From the NCBI GenBank assembly GCA_910579745.1, contig CAJTVH010000041.1, forward strand, positions 1 through 28,277: DNA of 28,277 bases, read 5' to 3'. Below the pieces are notes generated by a model. It saw only the letters and a list, made by a program, of their open reading frames with translations. It had not been told where the DNA came from and did no database searches. This DNA is from an uncultured Clostridia bacterium. GTDB taxonomy: Bacteria > Bacillota > Clostridia > Lachnospirales > CAG-274. A program made the position numbers and the translations under genes. Below are positions 7,498 to 15,953 of this stretch, in pieces (positions within the stretch are counted from its first letter, which is position 1; each line of letters begins with the position of its first letter).

Positions 7498-7908
7498 ATG
7501 GCAGAGGGAAAATCTAATTTTAAATGTTCGGGACAAGTTAATATTTCAGACGACGTTATTGCCGTTATCGCTGGAACTACCGCTTTACAGACTGATGGAG
7601 TCGTGGGAATGGCCGGAAATTTAGCGGGAGACATAATAGAAATGCTTGGAAAAAGAAATTTTTCAAAAGGTGTTAAAATTTCTATTGAGGATAAAAATGT
7701 TTATATTTATCTTGGACTTGTTATGAGATTTGGCAGCAAAGTTCATGAAACCGCTCTTATGGTTCAAGAAAATGTAAAAACAGCGGTTGAGAATATGACA
7801 GGGCTTTCTGTCGCCGCTGTGGACATAAATATATCGAATTTGGTTTTTGATAAAAACAAGCCTGTCGGCAAATTTTTTAATGGAAGTTCAGATGAAACTA
7901 TTATGTAG
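7498..7908 (+). CDS. Asp23/Gls24 family envelope stress response protein
   Basis: The 136-residue protein belongs to the Asp23/Gls24 family (YqhY/AmaP-like), soluble proteins linked to cell-envelope stress and, in Bacillus, to fatty-acid precursor homeostasis. The family hallmarks are visible: an opening strand region GQVNISDDVIAVIAG, then DGVVGMAG, and later VYIYLGLVMRFG and the helical segment ending in VAAVDINISNLVF. TGGAGG at 7485-7490 lies 7 bases before the ATG at 7498, so upstream in-frame ATGs (for example 7450) are rejected. It is the first gene of the conserved clostridial block and sits 85 bases upstream of nusB, the same neighbour as yqhY in Bacillus subtilis. Confidence 0.93.
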   Translation: MAEGKSNFKCSGQVNISDDVIAVIAGTTALQTDGVVGMAGNLAGDIIEMLGKRNFSKGVKISIEDKNVYIYLGLVMRFGSKVHETALMVQENVKTAVENMTGLSVAAVDINISNLVFDKNKPVGKFFNGSSDETIM

Positions 7909-7993
7909 TGTATATTGATAAATTATAAAGTGAATCCGCTGTTAGCTATGATTAATAATTTACAATGGTTCGTAAACCGAAAGGAGTGCCGTG

Positions 7994-8398
7994 ATGAGCA
8001 GAAGAACCGCTAGAGAGCATATTTTTAAAATAATATTTCAAACAGAGTTTCATAAAGAAGACGAAGCTGAGGAAGCTATTGAGATTTATAAGGAAAATAT
8101 TGAAGATGCCAGTAAAACGGACATGGAATTTATAAAAAGCGAGATTAAAGGAATTATTGAAAATAAAAGCGCCGTTGACGAGGCTATAAATAAATATGCC
8201 GAGGGATGGGAAATCAACAGAATAGCCAAAGTTGATTTAGCGATTCTGCGTCTTGCGGTTTATGAGATTTTATATTCTGATGACGTGCCTAACAAAGTAG
8301 CCGTTAATGAGGCTGTTGAACTCGCTAAATCTTTCAGCTCGGATAAATCCCCTTCTTTTATAAACGGTATTTTGGGAAAGGTAATAAACAATTTGTAA
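7994..8398 (+). CDS. nusB: Transcription antitermination factor NusB
   Basis: The 134-residue all-helical RNA-binding protein works with NusE (ribosomal protein S10) at boxA RNA to prevent early termination in rRNA operons. The conserved N-terminus SRRTAREHIFKIIFQ, the central WEINRIAKVDLAILRLAVYEIL and the C-terminal PNKVAVNEAVELAK...FINGILGKV are the standard NusB helices. AAGGAG (7981-7986) is 7 bases from the ATG at 7994 but only 4 from the GTG at 7991, so ATG is preferred. It lies between asp23 and xseA as in most Clostridia. A 141-base gap separates it from xseA. Confidence 0.97.
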   Translation: MSRRTAREHIFKIIFQTEFHKEDEAEEAIEIYKENIEDASKTDMEFIKSEIKGIIENKSAVDEAINKYAEGWEINRIAKVDLAILRLAVYEILYSDDVPNKVAVNEAVELAKSFSSDKSPSFINGILGKVINNL

Positions 8399-8539
8399 AT
8401 ATGTTTTAGCGTGTTAAAAAATAAAATTATAATATAGGTGTGAAATAGCTTTATAAGCGGAGTTTATATTTTCATTTAATATATGTTTTAAGAAAATTAT
8501 TCTATATTAGATAAAATCACTGTAATTCGGGAGTTTAAT

Positions 8540-9763
8540 ATGAAATCACATATTTATTCTGTTTCTCAAATAAACAGATATATTAAAAATTTAATAGAAA
8601 AGGATATTTTTCTTAGAGATATTTTTATTGAGGCGGAAATATCAAATTTTAAGGTTCATACTTCGGGACATTTTTATTTTACTCTTAAAGACGAGTTCGC
8701 GGCGATTAATACAGTTATGTACAAATCTTATTCAAGGGATATTAAATTTTTACCGGAAAATGGTATGAAAGTTACGGTTTACGGGTATATTTCCATTTAT
8801 GAAAAAACAGGACAGTATCAACTATGCGTTAAGATTATGGAGCCGACGGGAAAAGGAGCTTTATACGCGGCTTTTGAGCAACTTAAAAATAAACTTGAAA
8901 AAGAAGGACTTTTTGATATAGGAAGAAAAAGGCGGATTCCGAGATTTCCTCGAAAGATTGCCGTTTTAACATCTCCGGTGGGAGCGGCGATAAGAGATAT
9001 TATAAGAATTTCAGAAAGAAGAAACCCTAATATAAAAATAATTGTAGTGCCTGTAATTGTTCAGGGAGAGTCGGCGGCAAAGAGTATTTGTGACGGTTTA
9101 TCCCTTATTAACAGATATAAAGACGCTGATGTAATTATACTTGGAAGAGGCGGAGGTTCTATCGAGGATTTATGGTGTTTTAATGAGGAATCAGTCGCCA
9201 GAGCTGTTTTTAAATCAAAAATTCCTGTTATTTCCGCTGTTGGACACGAGACGGATTTTACTATTTCCGATTTTGTCGCTGATTTTAGAGCGTCTACACC
9301 TTCGGCGGCGGCGGAAATCGCTGTTCCAAGTCTTTATGACATAAGGGATAACGTATACGCCCTTTATGACGAGCTTAATTATTGTTTTGAGATGAAAAAA
9401 TTTAATTGTGAAAACAAACTTAAAAATCTTACTTCCTCATATTTTTTTAAAAAACCTCTTGACAGAATTTCTGATATAAGAAAAAGGATTTCTGACTGCC
9501 AGAAAGATATAAATAAAGCGTTTTTATTCAAGAGGGAAAGAGCCGAGGCGGATTTGAATAATCTTATTACACGGCTTGAGGGAATTTCACCTCTGAATGT
9601 TGTGAAAAGAGGATTTTCAATAGCTTATAAAGACAATGTTCCTATAAGCTCGATTAATTCTGTTTTCGAAAACGATATTATACAAATAAGACTAATGGAT
9701 GGATACTTAAAAAGTAAAATTATCGAAAAAGGTGAGTTTGATGCCAAAGAAAAAAACATTTGA
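8540..9763 (+). CDS. xseA: Exodeoxyribonuclease VII large subunit
   Basis: The 407-residue protein is the catalytic subunit of ExoVII, which degrades single-stranded DNA and trims DNA-protein adducts. It has an N-terminal OB-fold DNA-binding domain (about residues 1-105, beginning YSVSQINRYIKNLI). The nuclease domain shows TSPVGAAIRDII, LGRGGGSIEDLW, AVGHETDFTI and DFRASTPSAAAE, all strongly conserved in XseA. A coiled-coil region and the closing GISPLNVVKRGFSI follow. It is slightly shorter than the E. coli protein, as usual for Firmicutes. GGGAG at 8529-8533 sets the ATG. The stop codon lies inside xseB (23-base overlap), indicating translational coupling of the two subunits. Confidence 0.97.
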   Translation: MKSHIYSVSQINRYIKNLIEKDIFLRDIFIEAEISNFKVHTSGHFYFTLKDEFAAINTVMYKSYSRDIKFLPENGMKVTVYGYISIYEKTGQYQLCVKIMEPTGKGALYAAFEQLKNKLEKEGLFDIGRKRRIPRFPRKIAVLTSPVGAAIRDIIRISERRNPNIKIIVVPVIVQGESAAKSICDGLSLINRYKDADVIILGRGGGSIEDLWCFNEESVARAVFKSKIPVISAVGHETDFTISDFVADFRASTPSAAAEIAVPSLYDIRDNVYALYDELNYCFEMKKFNCENKLKNLTSSYFFKKPLDRISDIRKRISDCQKDINKAFLFKRERAEADLNNLITRLEGISPLNVVKRGFSIAYKDNVPISSINSVFENDIIQIRLMDGYLKSKIIEKGEFDAKEKNI

Positions 9764-9974
9764 GCAAGCTCTTTCAAGGCTTGAGGAAATTGTGTCAAAT
9801 ATTGAAAATAACCAAACAACCCTTGAGGAATCGGTTAAGCTTTATAAGGAGGGAATTGAGTTGTCTGTTTTTTGCGGAAAACAGTTAAAAAAAACAGAGC
9901 AGGAAATTATATTACTTAAAGAAAACGCCGATAAGGTTTTTAATGAGGAAACTTTTGATTATACAGAGGAATAA
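9741..9974 (+). CDS. xseB: Exodeoxyribonuclease VII small subunit
   Basis: The 77-residue helical protein wraps the coiled coil of XseA. The motif FEQALSRLEEIVSNIE followed by LEESVKLYKEGIELS is the XseB signature. The start is placed at the ATG at 9741, because AAAGGTGA just upstream is a good ribosome binding site; the in-frame GTG at 9732 lies within that site. The gene overlaps the end of xseA by 23 bases, and ispA follows after 2 bases, so xseA-xseB-ispA form a tight unit. Confidence 0.96.
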   Translation: MPKKKTFEQALSRLEEIVSNIENNQTTLEESVKLYKEGIELSVFCGKQLKKTEQEIILLKENADKVFNEETFDYTEE

Positions 9975-9976
9975 AT

Positions 9977-10864
9977 ATGGATAATATTATTTTTGAAAAA
10001 AAAATAAATCAATATATAGATTATATAAATAACAGGCTTTCTGAAATACTTTCTATCGAATATCCCGAAAAAATTTATGAGGCTATGAGATATAGTGTTT
10101 TCGCCGGAGGAAAAAGGTTAAGGCCTATTCTTACTCTTATGTCTTGCGAAATGTTGGGAGGAAGTAAAGAAGAGGCTGTTGATTTTGCCTGTTCCCTGGA
10201 AATGATTCACACATATTCTCTAATTCACGACGATTTACCCGCTATGGATAATGATGATTTTAGAAGGGGAGCGCCGACCTGTCATAAAAAATTTGACGAG
10301 GCTACCGCTATCCTCGCGGGAGACGCTCTTTTAAATAAGGCGTATGAGATTATGGTTGATAATGTTATTTTAAAAAGGAAAAAAAAGTTTCAGAAAGCTA
10401 TGAAATATATTTCAGACGCCGCAGGAGTAAAAGGAATGATAGGCGGACAGGTTATTGACGTAATGTCGGAGGGAAAGAAAATAGACTTGGATATTTTGTT
10501 ATATATTCACAAACATAAAACAGCGGCTTTGATTATTGCTCCGCTTAAAGCTGGGGGAATTATTGGGGGAATGTCAGATGAGGAAATCAAGCTTATGGAA
10601 AAAGTCGGGGAGAATATTGGAATCGCTTTTCAGATTAAAGACGATATTCTTGATGTTACAAGTACAACGGAAATTTTAGGCAAACCTGTATTCAGTGATA
10701 AGAGAAACGATAAAATAACTTATGTAACTATGTTTGGAATAGAAAAAGCCGAAAAAGACCTTAAAATTTTAACTGATGAGGCTTTGGAAATTATTGATGG
10801 ATTTGGCGAGAGAAGTGAGTTTCTTTATGAGTATATCAAAAGACTTGTTTCAAGAGTTAAATAA
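9977..10864 (+). CDS. ispA: Short-chain polyprenyl diphosphate synthase (farnesyl diphosphate synthase type)
   Basis: The 295-residue, all-helical trans-isoprenyl diphosphate synthase condenses dimethylallyl/geranyl diphosphate with isopentenyl diphosphate, supplying chains for undecaprenyl and quinone synthesis. Visible elements are GGKRLRP (44-50, isopentenyl-PP binding), the first aspartate-rich motif DDLPAMD (85-91, the bacterial FPP-synthase form with two extra residues), GQVID in the middle, and the second aspartate motif KDDILD. The length and the DDLPAMD form favour C15 synthesis, though C20 cannot be excluded. It starts 2 bases after xseB with AGAGGA overlapping the xseB end. It is in the usual place before dxs, its pathway partner, but here 508 bases with repeat elements separate them. 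Confidence 0.95.
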   Translation: MDNIIFEKKINQYIDYINNRLSEILSIEYPEKIYEAMRYSVFAGGKRLRPILTLMSCEMLGGSKEEAVDFACSLEMIHTYSLIHDDLPAMDNDDFRRGAPTCHKKFDEATAILAGDALLNKAYEIMVDNVILKRKKKFQKAMKYISDAAGVKGMIGGQVIDVMSEGKKIDLDILLYIHKHKTAALIIAPLKAGGIIGGMSDEEIKLMEKVGENIGIAFQIKDDILDVTSTTEILGKPVFSDKRNDKITYVTMFGIEKAEKDLKILTDEALEIIDGFGERSEFLYEYIKRLVSRVK

Positions 10865-10924
10865 ATTTTAATGAAAGCGGCTGAGCGAACAGCGTGAATT
10901 AGTATTTAATTTTAAAGGTTTTAC

Positions 10925-11035
10925 ATGGAACATAGTGTGAACTTGAAATATGTGTAAAAAATTATAAAAAAGAAAATAAAGGTTTTTGAGTTTGTTTATT
11001 TCGTTTTTTATGGTTTTTTAGGTATTTTCCATTTA
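10925..11035. mobile_element. Degraded MITE-like element copy
   Basis: The stretch AAAAAATTATAAAAAA followed by TTTATTTCGTTTTTTATGGTTTTTTAGGTATTTT aligns by eye, with many C-to-T changes, to the body of the elements at 11099-11263 and 26323-26487. The terminal repeats are barely recognisable. Boundaries are approximate. Confidence 0.45.
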
Positions 11036-11098
11036 TAAAGATGTTTAGTTTTTTTAATGGTTAAAAAATAAGATCAAGATTTTCAGATATACTTGTTT

Positions 11099-11263
11099 TA
11101 GAACGTATCTGAGAACTAAAATACGCGCGAAAAATTATAAAAAATAAAACGAAACAAAAAGGCTTTTCTGTTTAATTGAACCGTTTTCGCTTATTTTTTA
11201 ATAATTTTTTAGATATTTCGCGTATATAACTGATAGCTTATGATAGTTTTCAGATACGCCCTA
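11099..11263 (+). mobile_element. MITE-like element, copy A
   Basis: A 165-base non-coding element including flanking TA. The left end TAGAACGTATCTGAGAACTA and the inverted right end match at 17 of 20 positions. Inside, AAAAATTATAAAAAATAA on the left is mirrored by TTATTTTTTAATAATTTTT on the right, so a transcript would fold into one long hairpin. It is about 93% identical by eye to the copy at 26323-26487, in the same orientation, and both are bounded by TA, the target duplication of IS630/Tc1-mariner transposases. No transposase is in the window. It lies 109 bases upstream of dxs. Confidence 0.85.
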
Positions 11264-11372
11264 GAAAGAAAACTTATATTTTAAGTTGGGTAAGTCTGTG
11301 TTTATACGGTTTTTAATAACTGTCACAGAATTATTGGATACGCTCTGATTAAATTTTGAAAGTGGTATGTTT

Positions 11373-13259
11373 ATGAAATATTTGGATAAATTAAATTTTC
11401 CTGATGATTTAAAAAAATTGAAAGAAAGTGAGCTTAATCTTATCGCGGCGGAAATAAGAGAATTTCTTATAAATTCAATAGCGAAAACGGGGGGGCATCT
11501 TTCCTCTAATCTTGGTGTTGTTGAGCTTACTGTAGCTTTGCATTATTGTTTTAATTTTTCTTATGACAGAATTATTTGGGACGTTGGACACCAATCATAT
11601 ACTCATAAAATATTGACGGGAAGAAAAAATGAGTTTAATTCTTTACGGAAAAAAGATGGTCTTAGTGGTTTTCCAAAGTCTGAGGAAAGTATTTATGACT
11701 CATTTAACACAGGACACAGCTCAACTTCTATTTCCGCTGGATTAGGTATCGCTCAGGCGAGAAATTTATCGGGCGGCGGCTATAACGTTGTTTCTGTAAT
11801 AGGTGATGGCTCAATGACAGGAGGGCTTGTATATGAGGCTTTAAATAACGCCGCGAGAAGCGACGGCAAATTTATAATTATTCTTAATGATAATCAAATG
11901 TCTATTTCTAAAAATGTCGGCGCTATGAGTAAGTATTTAACAGAGCTTCGTTCAGCTCCTAAGTATATCGAGGTTAAAAAAGATGTTTCAGAACTTTTAA
12001 ACAGTCTGCCTATTTTTGGTTCTAAGATGATTAAAATTCTTGAGAAAACAAAAGACGGAATAAAATACGCTTTATTGCCGTCGGTTATGTTTGAACAGCT
12101 TGGAGTTAAATATATAGGCCCTGTAGACGGACATGATATCGGTAATCTTATAAATGTTTTTAATAAAGTTAAAAAGTTTGATAAACCTGTTTTAATTCAT
12201 TTATTGACTACGAAAGGAAAAGGATATAAAAACGCTGAAAAATATCCTTCAAAATTTCACGGGATAGGGAGTTTTGATGTTACAACAGGTATTCCGCTTT
12301 CTGAGAAAAAAGGGGAAACTTATTCTGAAATTTTTGGTAAGACTATGTGCAAGCTTTCCGCGAAAAATAAGAAGATTGTGGCCATTACCGCCGCCATGCC
12401 TTCTGGTACGGGACTTGAGTTTTTTTCAAAAGCGTATCCATCAAGGTTCTTTGATGTCGGAATTGCGGAAAGTCACGCGGTCACTTTTTCGGCGGGATTG
12501 GCTAAAGGTGGGTTTACGCCTGTTTTTACGGTATATTCCACCTTTTTGCAAAGAGGCTATGATCAAATTATCCACGATGTTTGTATTCAGAAACTTCATG
12601 TTGTTTTCGCCGTTGACAGGGCTGGTATAGTTGGAGATGACGGAGAAACGCATCAAGGGATTTATGACTTATCTTATTTATCACATATACCAAATATGAC
12701 AGTTATTTCTCCCAAAAATAAATTTGAGTTTCAAAAAATGCTTGAGTTTTCAATTAATGAGTTTGACGCTCCTATCGCTATAAGATATCCTAAGGGTACA
12801 GCATCAGAGATTTTTAAAGAATATTTTGAGGAAATTAAATTTGGAAAGTCAGAATATATTTTTGACGGTGAGGATATCATAATTATATTTGTCGGAAATA
12901 TGGCTGATACAGCTTTTAAGGTTTATAATATGCTCATTAGGGCGGGGTTTTCTCCGGCTTTGGTAAATGCCAGATTTATAAGGCCAATCGATTTGGAATT
13001 AATACAAGATATAGAAAATCGTTTTGAGTTTGTTTTTACGATAGAGGATAATGTGGAGACGGGCGGATTTGGCGGTGGACTTAATTCAGAGCTAATTAAG
13101 AACGGTGTTTTTAATAAAAAGATATATAATTTCGCTTTTCCGGATGTTTTTGTCAAACAAGGGAGCAAAACGGAAATTTATAAGGAATTTGGTCTTGATA
13201 GCGAAAAAATATTCGAAAAAATTATTTGTTTTATTGAAAAGTACAAAAGTTTGTGTTAA
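11373..13259 (+). CDS. dxs: 1-deoxy-D-xylulose-5-phosphate synthase
   Basis: The 628-residue thiamine-diphosphate enzyme joins pyruvate and glyceraldehyde 3-phosphate in the first step of the MEP isoprenoid pathway. The N-terminal part shows IAKTGGHLSSNLGVVELT, DVGHQSYTHKILTGR and the cofactor motif GDGSMTGG...LNDNQMSIS. The central part has VKYIGPVDGHD and the catalytic-glutamate region DVGIAESHAV, followed by VVFAVDRAGIVGDDGETHQG. The C-terminal transketolase domain ends in FTIEDNVETGGFG and FVKQGS. Two ATGs are possible, 11367 and 11373. The second is preferred because the weak AAAGTGG is better spaced for it and the product starts MKYLDKL, like homologues. The weak ribosome binding site suggests modest expression. 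It is downstream of ispA but separated from it by repeat elements. Confidence 0.97.
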   Translation: MKYLDKLNFPDDLKKLKESELNLIAAEIREFLINSIAKTGGHLSSNLGVVELTVALHYCFNFSYDRIIWDVGHQSYTHKILTGRKNEFNSLRKKDGLSGFPKSEESIYDSFNTGHSSTSISAGLGIAQARNLSGGGYNVVSVIGDGSMTGGLVYEALNNAARSDGKFIIILNDNQMSISKNVGAMSKYLTELRSAPKYIEVKKDVSELLNSLPIFGSKMIKILEKTKDGIKYALLPSVMFEQLGVKYIGPVDGHDIGNLINVFNKVKKFDKPVLIHLLTTKGKGYKNAEKYPSKFHGIGSFDVTTGIPLSEKKGETYSEIFGKTMCKLSAKNKKIVAITAAMPSGTGLEFFSKAYPSRFFDVGIAESHAVTFSAGLAKGGFTPVFTVYSTFLQRGYDQIIHDVCIQKLHVVFAVDRAGIVGDDGETHQGIYDLSYLSHIPNMTVISPKNKFEFQKMLEFSINEFDAPIAIRYPKGTASEIFKEYFEEIKFGKSEYIFDGEDIIIIFVGNMADTAFKVYNMLIRAGFSPALVNARFIRPIDLELIQDIENRFEFVFTIEDNVETGGFGGGLNSELIKNGVFNKKIYNFAFPDVFVKQGSKTEIYKEFGLDSEKIFEKIICFIEKYKSLC

Positions 13260-13371
13260 AATATATTTATGATAATGTATAAGTGTGTTTAAAATTTTGA
13301 TAACGGTTTTAAATATTAAATGTATACAAATTTATGCAATTCTATAAAGAGCGAGTATTAAAAATACATTT

Positions 13372-13412
13372 TATATTTAACGGTTTTTTATATAATTTAT
13401 TTTAAATACGCC
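13372..13412. repeat. Small imperfect palindrome between dxs and tlyA
   Basis: The gap 13260-13436 contains AGAGCGAGTATTAAAAATAC near 13350 and, about 45 bases on, ATTTTAAATACGCC. These are imperfect inverted repeats ending in GCG(A)GTATT/AATACGC, like the outermost bases of the MITE-like element. It could be a short internal-deletion relative or coincidence in AT-rich DNA. Boundaries are rough. Confidence 0.25.
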
Positions 13413-13436
13413 GTATAATTCAGTTGGGTTGATTTT

Positions 13437-14246
13437 ATGTGTGAAAAAATAAGACTTGATTTATCTCTAAAAGAAAAATTCGGTTTTTCAAGAGAACACG
13501 CTAAAGAAATTATTGAGAAAGGGTATGTTTCTTTTGGCGGTAAAATTTTTAGAAAACCTGGTGAGAAAGTTTTTAAGGATACAGAATTTAATATTGATGA
13601 AAAAGGTTATTTAAAGTATGTCGGCAGAGGCGGGCTTAAACTTGAGAAGGCCATTGAAATTTTTAATATTGATATTTCGGGCAAGGCCTGTATTGACGTA
13701 GGATCATCAACAGGTGGTTTTACGGACTGTATGCTGCAATATGGGGCAAAAACGGTTTTTGCTGTGGATGTCGGAACAGATCAGCTTTCTGATATTATAA
13801 AAAATAATCCCAAAGTTATATCTATGGAAAATACCAACATTGTGAATTGCCGTAAGGAGGATTTTTCTTTAAGCGTTGATTTTGCTACCGTAGATGTTTC
13901 GTTTGTTTCTCTTACGAAAATCTTGTCTTATGTAAGGGATATTTTGAATGAAAGCGGAGAAGCTGTTATACTTATTAAACCACAGTTTGAGGCGGGGAGG
14001 CAAAATGTGGGGCGAAAAGGAATTGTGAAAAATCCCAAAACTCATAAGAATGTTATAAAATCTATTTGCGCACACGTTTTTGAGCTGAGTTTTGAAATAA
14101 AAAATATTACTTTTTCTCCCGTTAAAGGTTCTGATGGAAATATTGAGTATATTATGTATATCTCAAAAATCGGAAAGGGAATTAATTCGATGGATTTTAG
14201 TGAATTTATTGAGAGAGTTGTTTCGGAGGCGCACAGGCTACTCTAA
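13437..14246 (+). CDS. tlyA: TlyA-family 2'-O-methyltransferase (rRNA cytidine methylation / hemolysin-like)
   Basis: The 269-residue protein has an N-terminal S4 RNA-binding domain (about residues 4-60, RLDLSLKEKFGFSREHAKEII...GKIF) and an FtsJ-like methyltransferase domain. The SAM-binding motif is KACIDVGSSTGGFTDCML, preceded by YVGRGGLKLEKA, which is invariant in the family. FATVDVSFVSLTKIL and ILIKPQFEAGR supply the later motifs. In Mycobacterium the family member methylates 16S and 23S rRNA at cytidines. The ATG follows only a weak GTTGGG. It sits between dxs and nadK, as is standard in Clostridia. Confidence 0.94.
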   Translation: MCEKIRLDLSLKEKFGFSREHAKEIIEKGYVSFGGKIFRKPGEKVFKDTEFNIDEKGYLKYVGRGGLKLEKAIEIFNIDISGKACIDVGSSTGGFTDCMLQYGAKTVFAVDVGTDQLSDIIKNNPKVISMENTNIVNCRKEDFSLSVDFATVDVSFVSLTKILSYVRDILNESGEAVILIKPQFEAGRQNVGRKGIVKNPKTHKNVIKSICAHVFELSFEIKNITFSPVKGSDGNIEYIMYISKIGKGINSMDFSEFIERVVSEAHRLL

Positions 14247-14304
14247 ATTTTGTCTGTTTTTTATAAATAATATTATTACTGGTTTTACTTTTAAGGAGAA
14301 TTTT

Positions 14305-15162
14305 ATGTATAACATCGGACTTGTTATTAATTTGGAAAAAGACCCTTTTCTTGAGTATTCCAAAAAGCTTAAAGACTATATTTTAAGCCTTGGGCGAAAG
14401 GTTATTGTGCTTGAAAAATTTAAAGAAGCTTTAGGACTCTCTGAAAGTGCCCCGAATCTTGACGAGATATGCAGGAAATCCGATTTTGTTACGGTTTTAG
14501 GCGGTGATGGGACAATTCTTACGGTGGCGAGGCGCGCTTCCGTTTACAAAACTCCTATTTTGGGAATTAATTTAGGAACTTTAGGATATTTGGCCGATGT
14601 TGAAAAAAATGACGCTTTTAAAGCTGTTGAGAAAGTTTTAAATAACAATTTCTCAATCGAAAAAAGGATGATGCTTGAGGTTTTTAAAGACGGAAAGCCT
14701 TTTGACAATAATTTTGGACTTGCCTTGAATGAGGTTTGTTTAAGAAACAGCACTTTTTCTCGTATGATTAAATTTGAAATGAAAATAAACGATGAGTTTA
14801 TAGACAGTTATAGAGCGGACGGTGTTATTGTGTCTACAGCTACAGGTTCAACGGCTTATAATCTTTCGGCGGGAGGTCCTATTTTAAAACCTGATACGGA
14901 GCTTATTTCAATTACTCAGCTTTGCCCCCATACTTTATACGCAAGGCCTTATGTTGTATCGGGAAATGACGTTATTAAGCTTAAAGTAAAGGACAGTGAA
15001 AAAAACGTGGTTCTGGTTCTTGACGGAATTGAAACGGTGAACGCTGAGGAAAGCAGTGAGATTATTATAAAACGGTCGAAATTTTTTACTCATATTATTA
15101 AAACCACGGGACTTGGGTTTTATGATATTTTAAGACGGAAAATGGTTGAAATCAGGAAGTGA
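14305..15162 (+). CDS. nadK: NAD kinase
   Basis: The 285-residue enzyme phosphorylates NAD to NADP. The diagnostic GGDGT (66-70) is present, followed by GINLGTLGYLAD, LALNEVCLRN, the NAD-binding RADGVIVSTATGSTAYNLSAGGP, and VLVLDGIE. The frame is open further upstream through tlyA, but TAAGGAG at 14292-14298 and a product beginning MYNIGLVINLEKD fix the start at 14305, 58 bases after the tlyA stop. Placement between tlyA and argR is characteristic of Clostridia; Bacillus keeps it elsewhere. argR follows after 7 bases, so the two are probably co-transcribed. Confidence 0.97.
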   Translation: MYNIGLVINLEKDPFLEYSKKLKDYILSLGRKVIVLEKFKEALGLSESAPNLDEICRKSDFVTVLGGDGTILTVARRASVYKTPILGINLGTLGYLADVEKNDAFKAVEKVLNNNFSIEKRMMLEVFKDGKPFDNNFGLALNEVCLRNSTFSRMIKFEMKINDEFIDSYRADGVIVSTATGSTAYNLSAGGPILKPDTELISITQLCPHTLYARPYVVSGNDVIKLKVKDSEKNVVLVLDGIETVNAEESSEIIIKRSKFFTHIIKTTGLGFYDILRRKMVEIRK

Positions 15163-15169
15163 TATCTTT

Positions 15170-15637
15170 ATGAAACTGAAACGACAATCGAAAATTATTG
15201 AACTTATTAATAAAAATGACATTGAGACCCAAGAGGAACTCGCAAGGCTTCTTCAAGAGGCTGATTTTTCAGTTACTCAGGCTACTATATCAAGAGATAT
15301 ACGAGAGCTCAAAATAACAAAGGTTATGGACGGAAAAAAACAAAAATACGCTCTTTTACCTGACGAGACTCCTGTTGTTTCGGAGAAACTTATAAGAATT
15401 TTCAGAGACGCCGTTACCCATATTGATTGTTCTCAAAACATTATTGTTATTAAGACCCTTGATGGAATGGCTATGGCTGTCGCCGCGGTTTTGGACTCTA
15501 TGGAAAATTCTGAGATACTTGGCAGTATAGCAGGGGATGACACTGTTTTTTGTGTTATAAAATCTGAAAAAAACGCTGTAAAACTTATAGAACGGCTTAA
15601 AGAACCTATTGGTATTAAAGATGTACCTAATGATTAA
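15170..15637 (+). CDS. argR: Arginine repressor ArgR/AhrC
   Basis: The 155-residue regulator has an N-terminal winged helix (RQSKIIELINKNDIETQEEL...VTQATISRDIREL; recognition helix in the last part) and a C-terminal hexamer/arginine-binding domain with the signature GSIAGDDTVFCVI. It senses arginine to repress biosynthesis and activate catabolism. The ATG at 15170 is preceded by AGGAAG. The frame opens earlier inside nadK, but that would add residues not found in the family. No arginine genes are near; its location between nadK and recN is conserved synteny. Confidence 0.96.
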   Translation: MKLKRQSKIIELINKNDIETQEELARLLQEADFSVTQATISRDIRELKITKVMDGKKQKYALLPDETPVVSEKLIRIFRDAVTHIDCSQNIIVIKTLDGMAMAVAAVLDSMENSEILGSIAGDDTVFCVIKSEKNAVKLIERLKEPIGIKDVPND

Positions 15638-15953
15638 TTGGTATTTCAGATAAATAATTATAAACATTGCGTTTTAAAGAATAAAGTTTTAAAGTGTATT
15701 TGGAAACTTTCTAAATAAACTTTCAAAATTATACAAGTAATAGATTTTTTTGATGTAAATATTCTTTACTTAGGCGGAGAAACATTAAAAAAATAAATGG
15801 GTTTTATGGAAGCGGCAATTTTTTTGTTTATTTTATTTTTTATAATTTTTTTGTATTTTGATTTTCAGATAAGCTGTATTTGATTTTTTGTTTAAAGTTA
15901 TTAAAAATTAGTTAATAGGTGTTCTCCTAATGCTGAAAAGGTGGTATTGATTT
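15638..15953. other. Gap with a probable degraded MITE-like copy
   Basis: No gene is seen. GTGTATTTGGAAACTTT near 15693 resembles the element's left terminus. GATTAAA-like and TTTGTTTATTTTATTTTTTATAATTTTTTTG sequences resemble its body, and GATTTTCAGATAAGC near 15858-15872 resembles its right terminus (GTTTTCAGATACGC). The copy is heavily mutated and its limits are approximate. The recN ribosome binding site AAAAGGTGG is at 15937-15945. Confidence 0.4.

Larger units (their letters stand above)
10865..11372. other. Repeat-filled gap between ispA and dxs
   Basis: No gene is seen. It contains a degraded MITE-like copy at about 10925-11035, a well-preserved copy at 11099-11263, and beyond it a further terminal-like sequence, GGATACGCTCT at 11335-11345, in inverted orientation. 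In related genomes these two isoprenoid genes are usually close together, so the gap probably grew by insertion. Confidence 0.7.

Noticed and set aside
7346..7624. 92-codon frame upstream of and overlapping asp23.
   Set aside because: It lacks a good ribosome binding site and overlaps the asp23 start in another frame; asp23 has a clear GGAGG.
10865..11372. A riboswitch (e.g. TPP) upstream of dxs.
   Set aside because: No conserved TPP-riboswitch core sequences are visible; the structure there is explained by the MITE-like palindrome.
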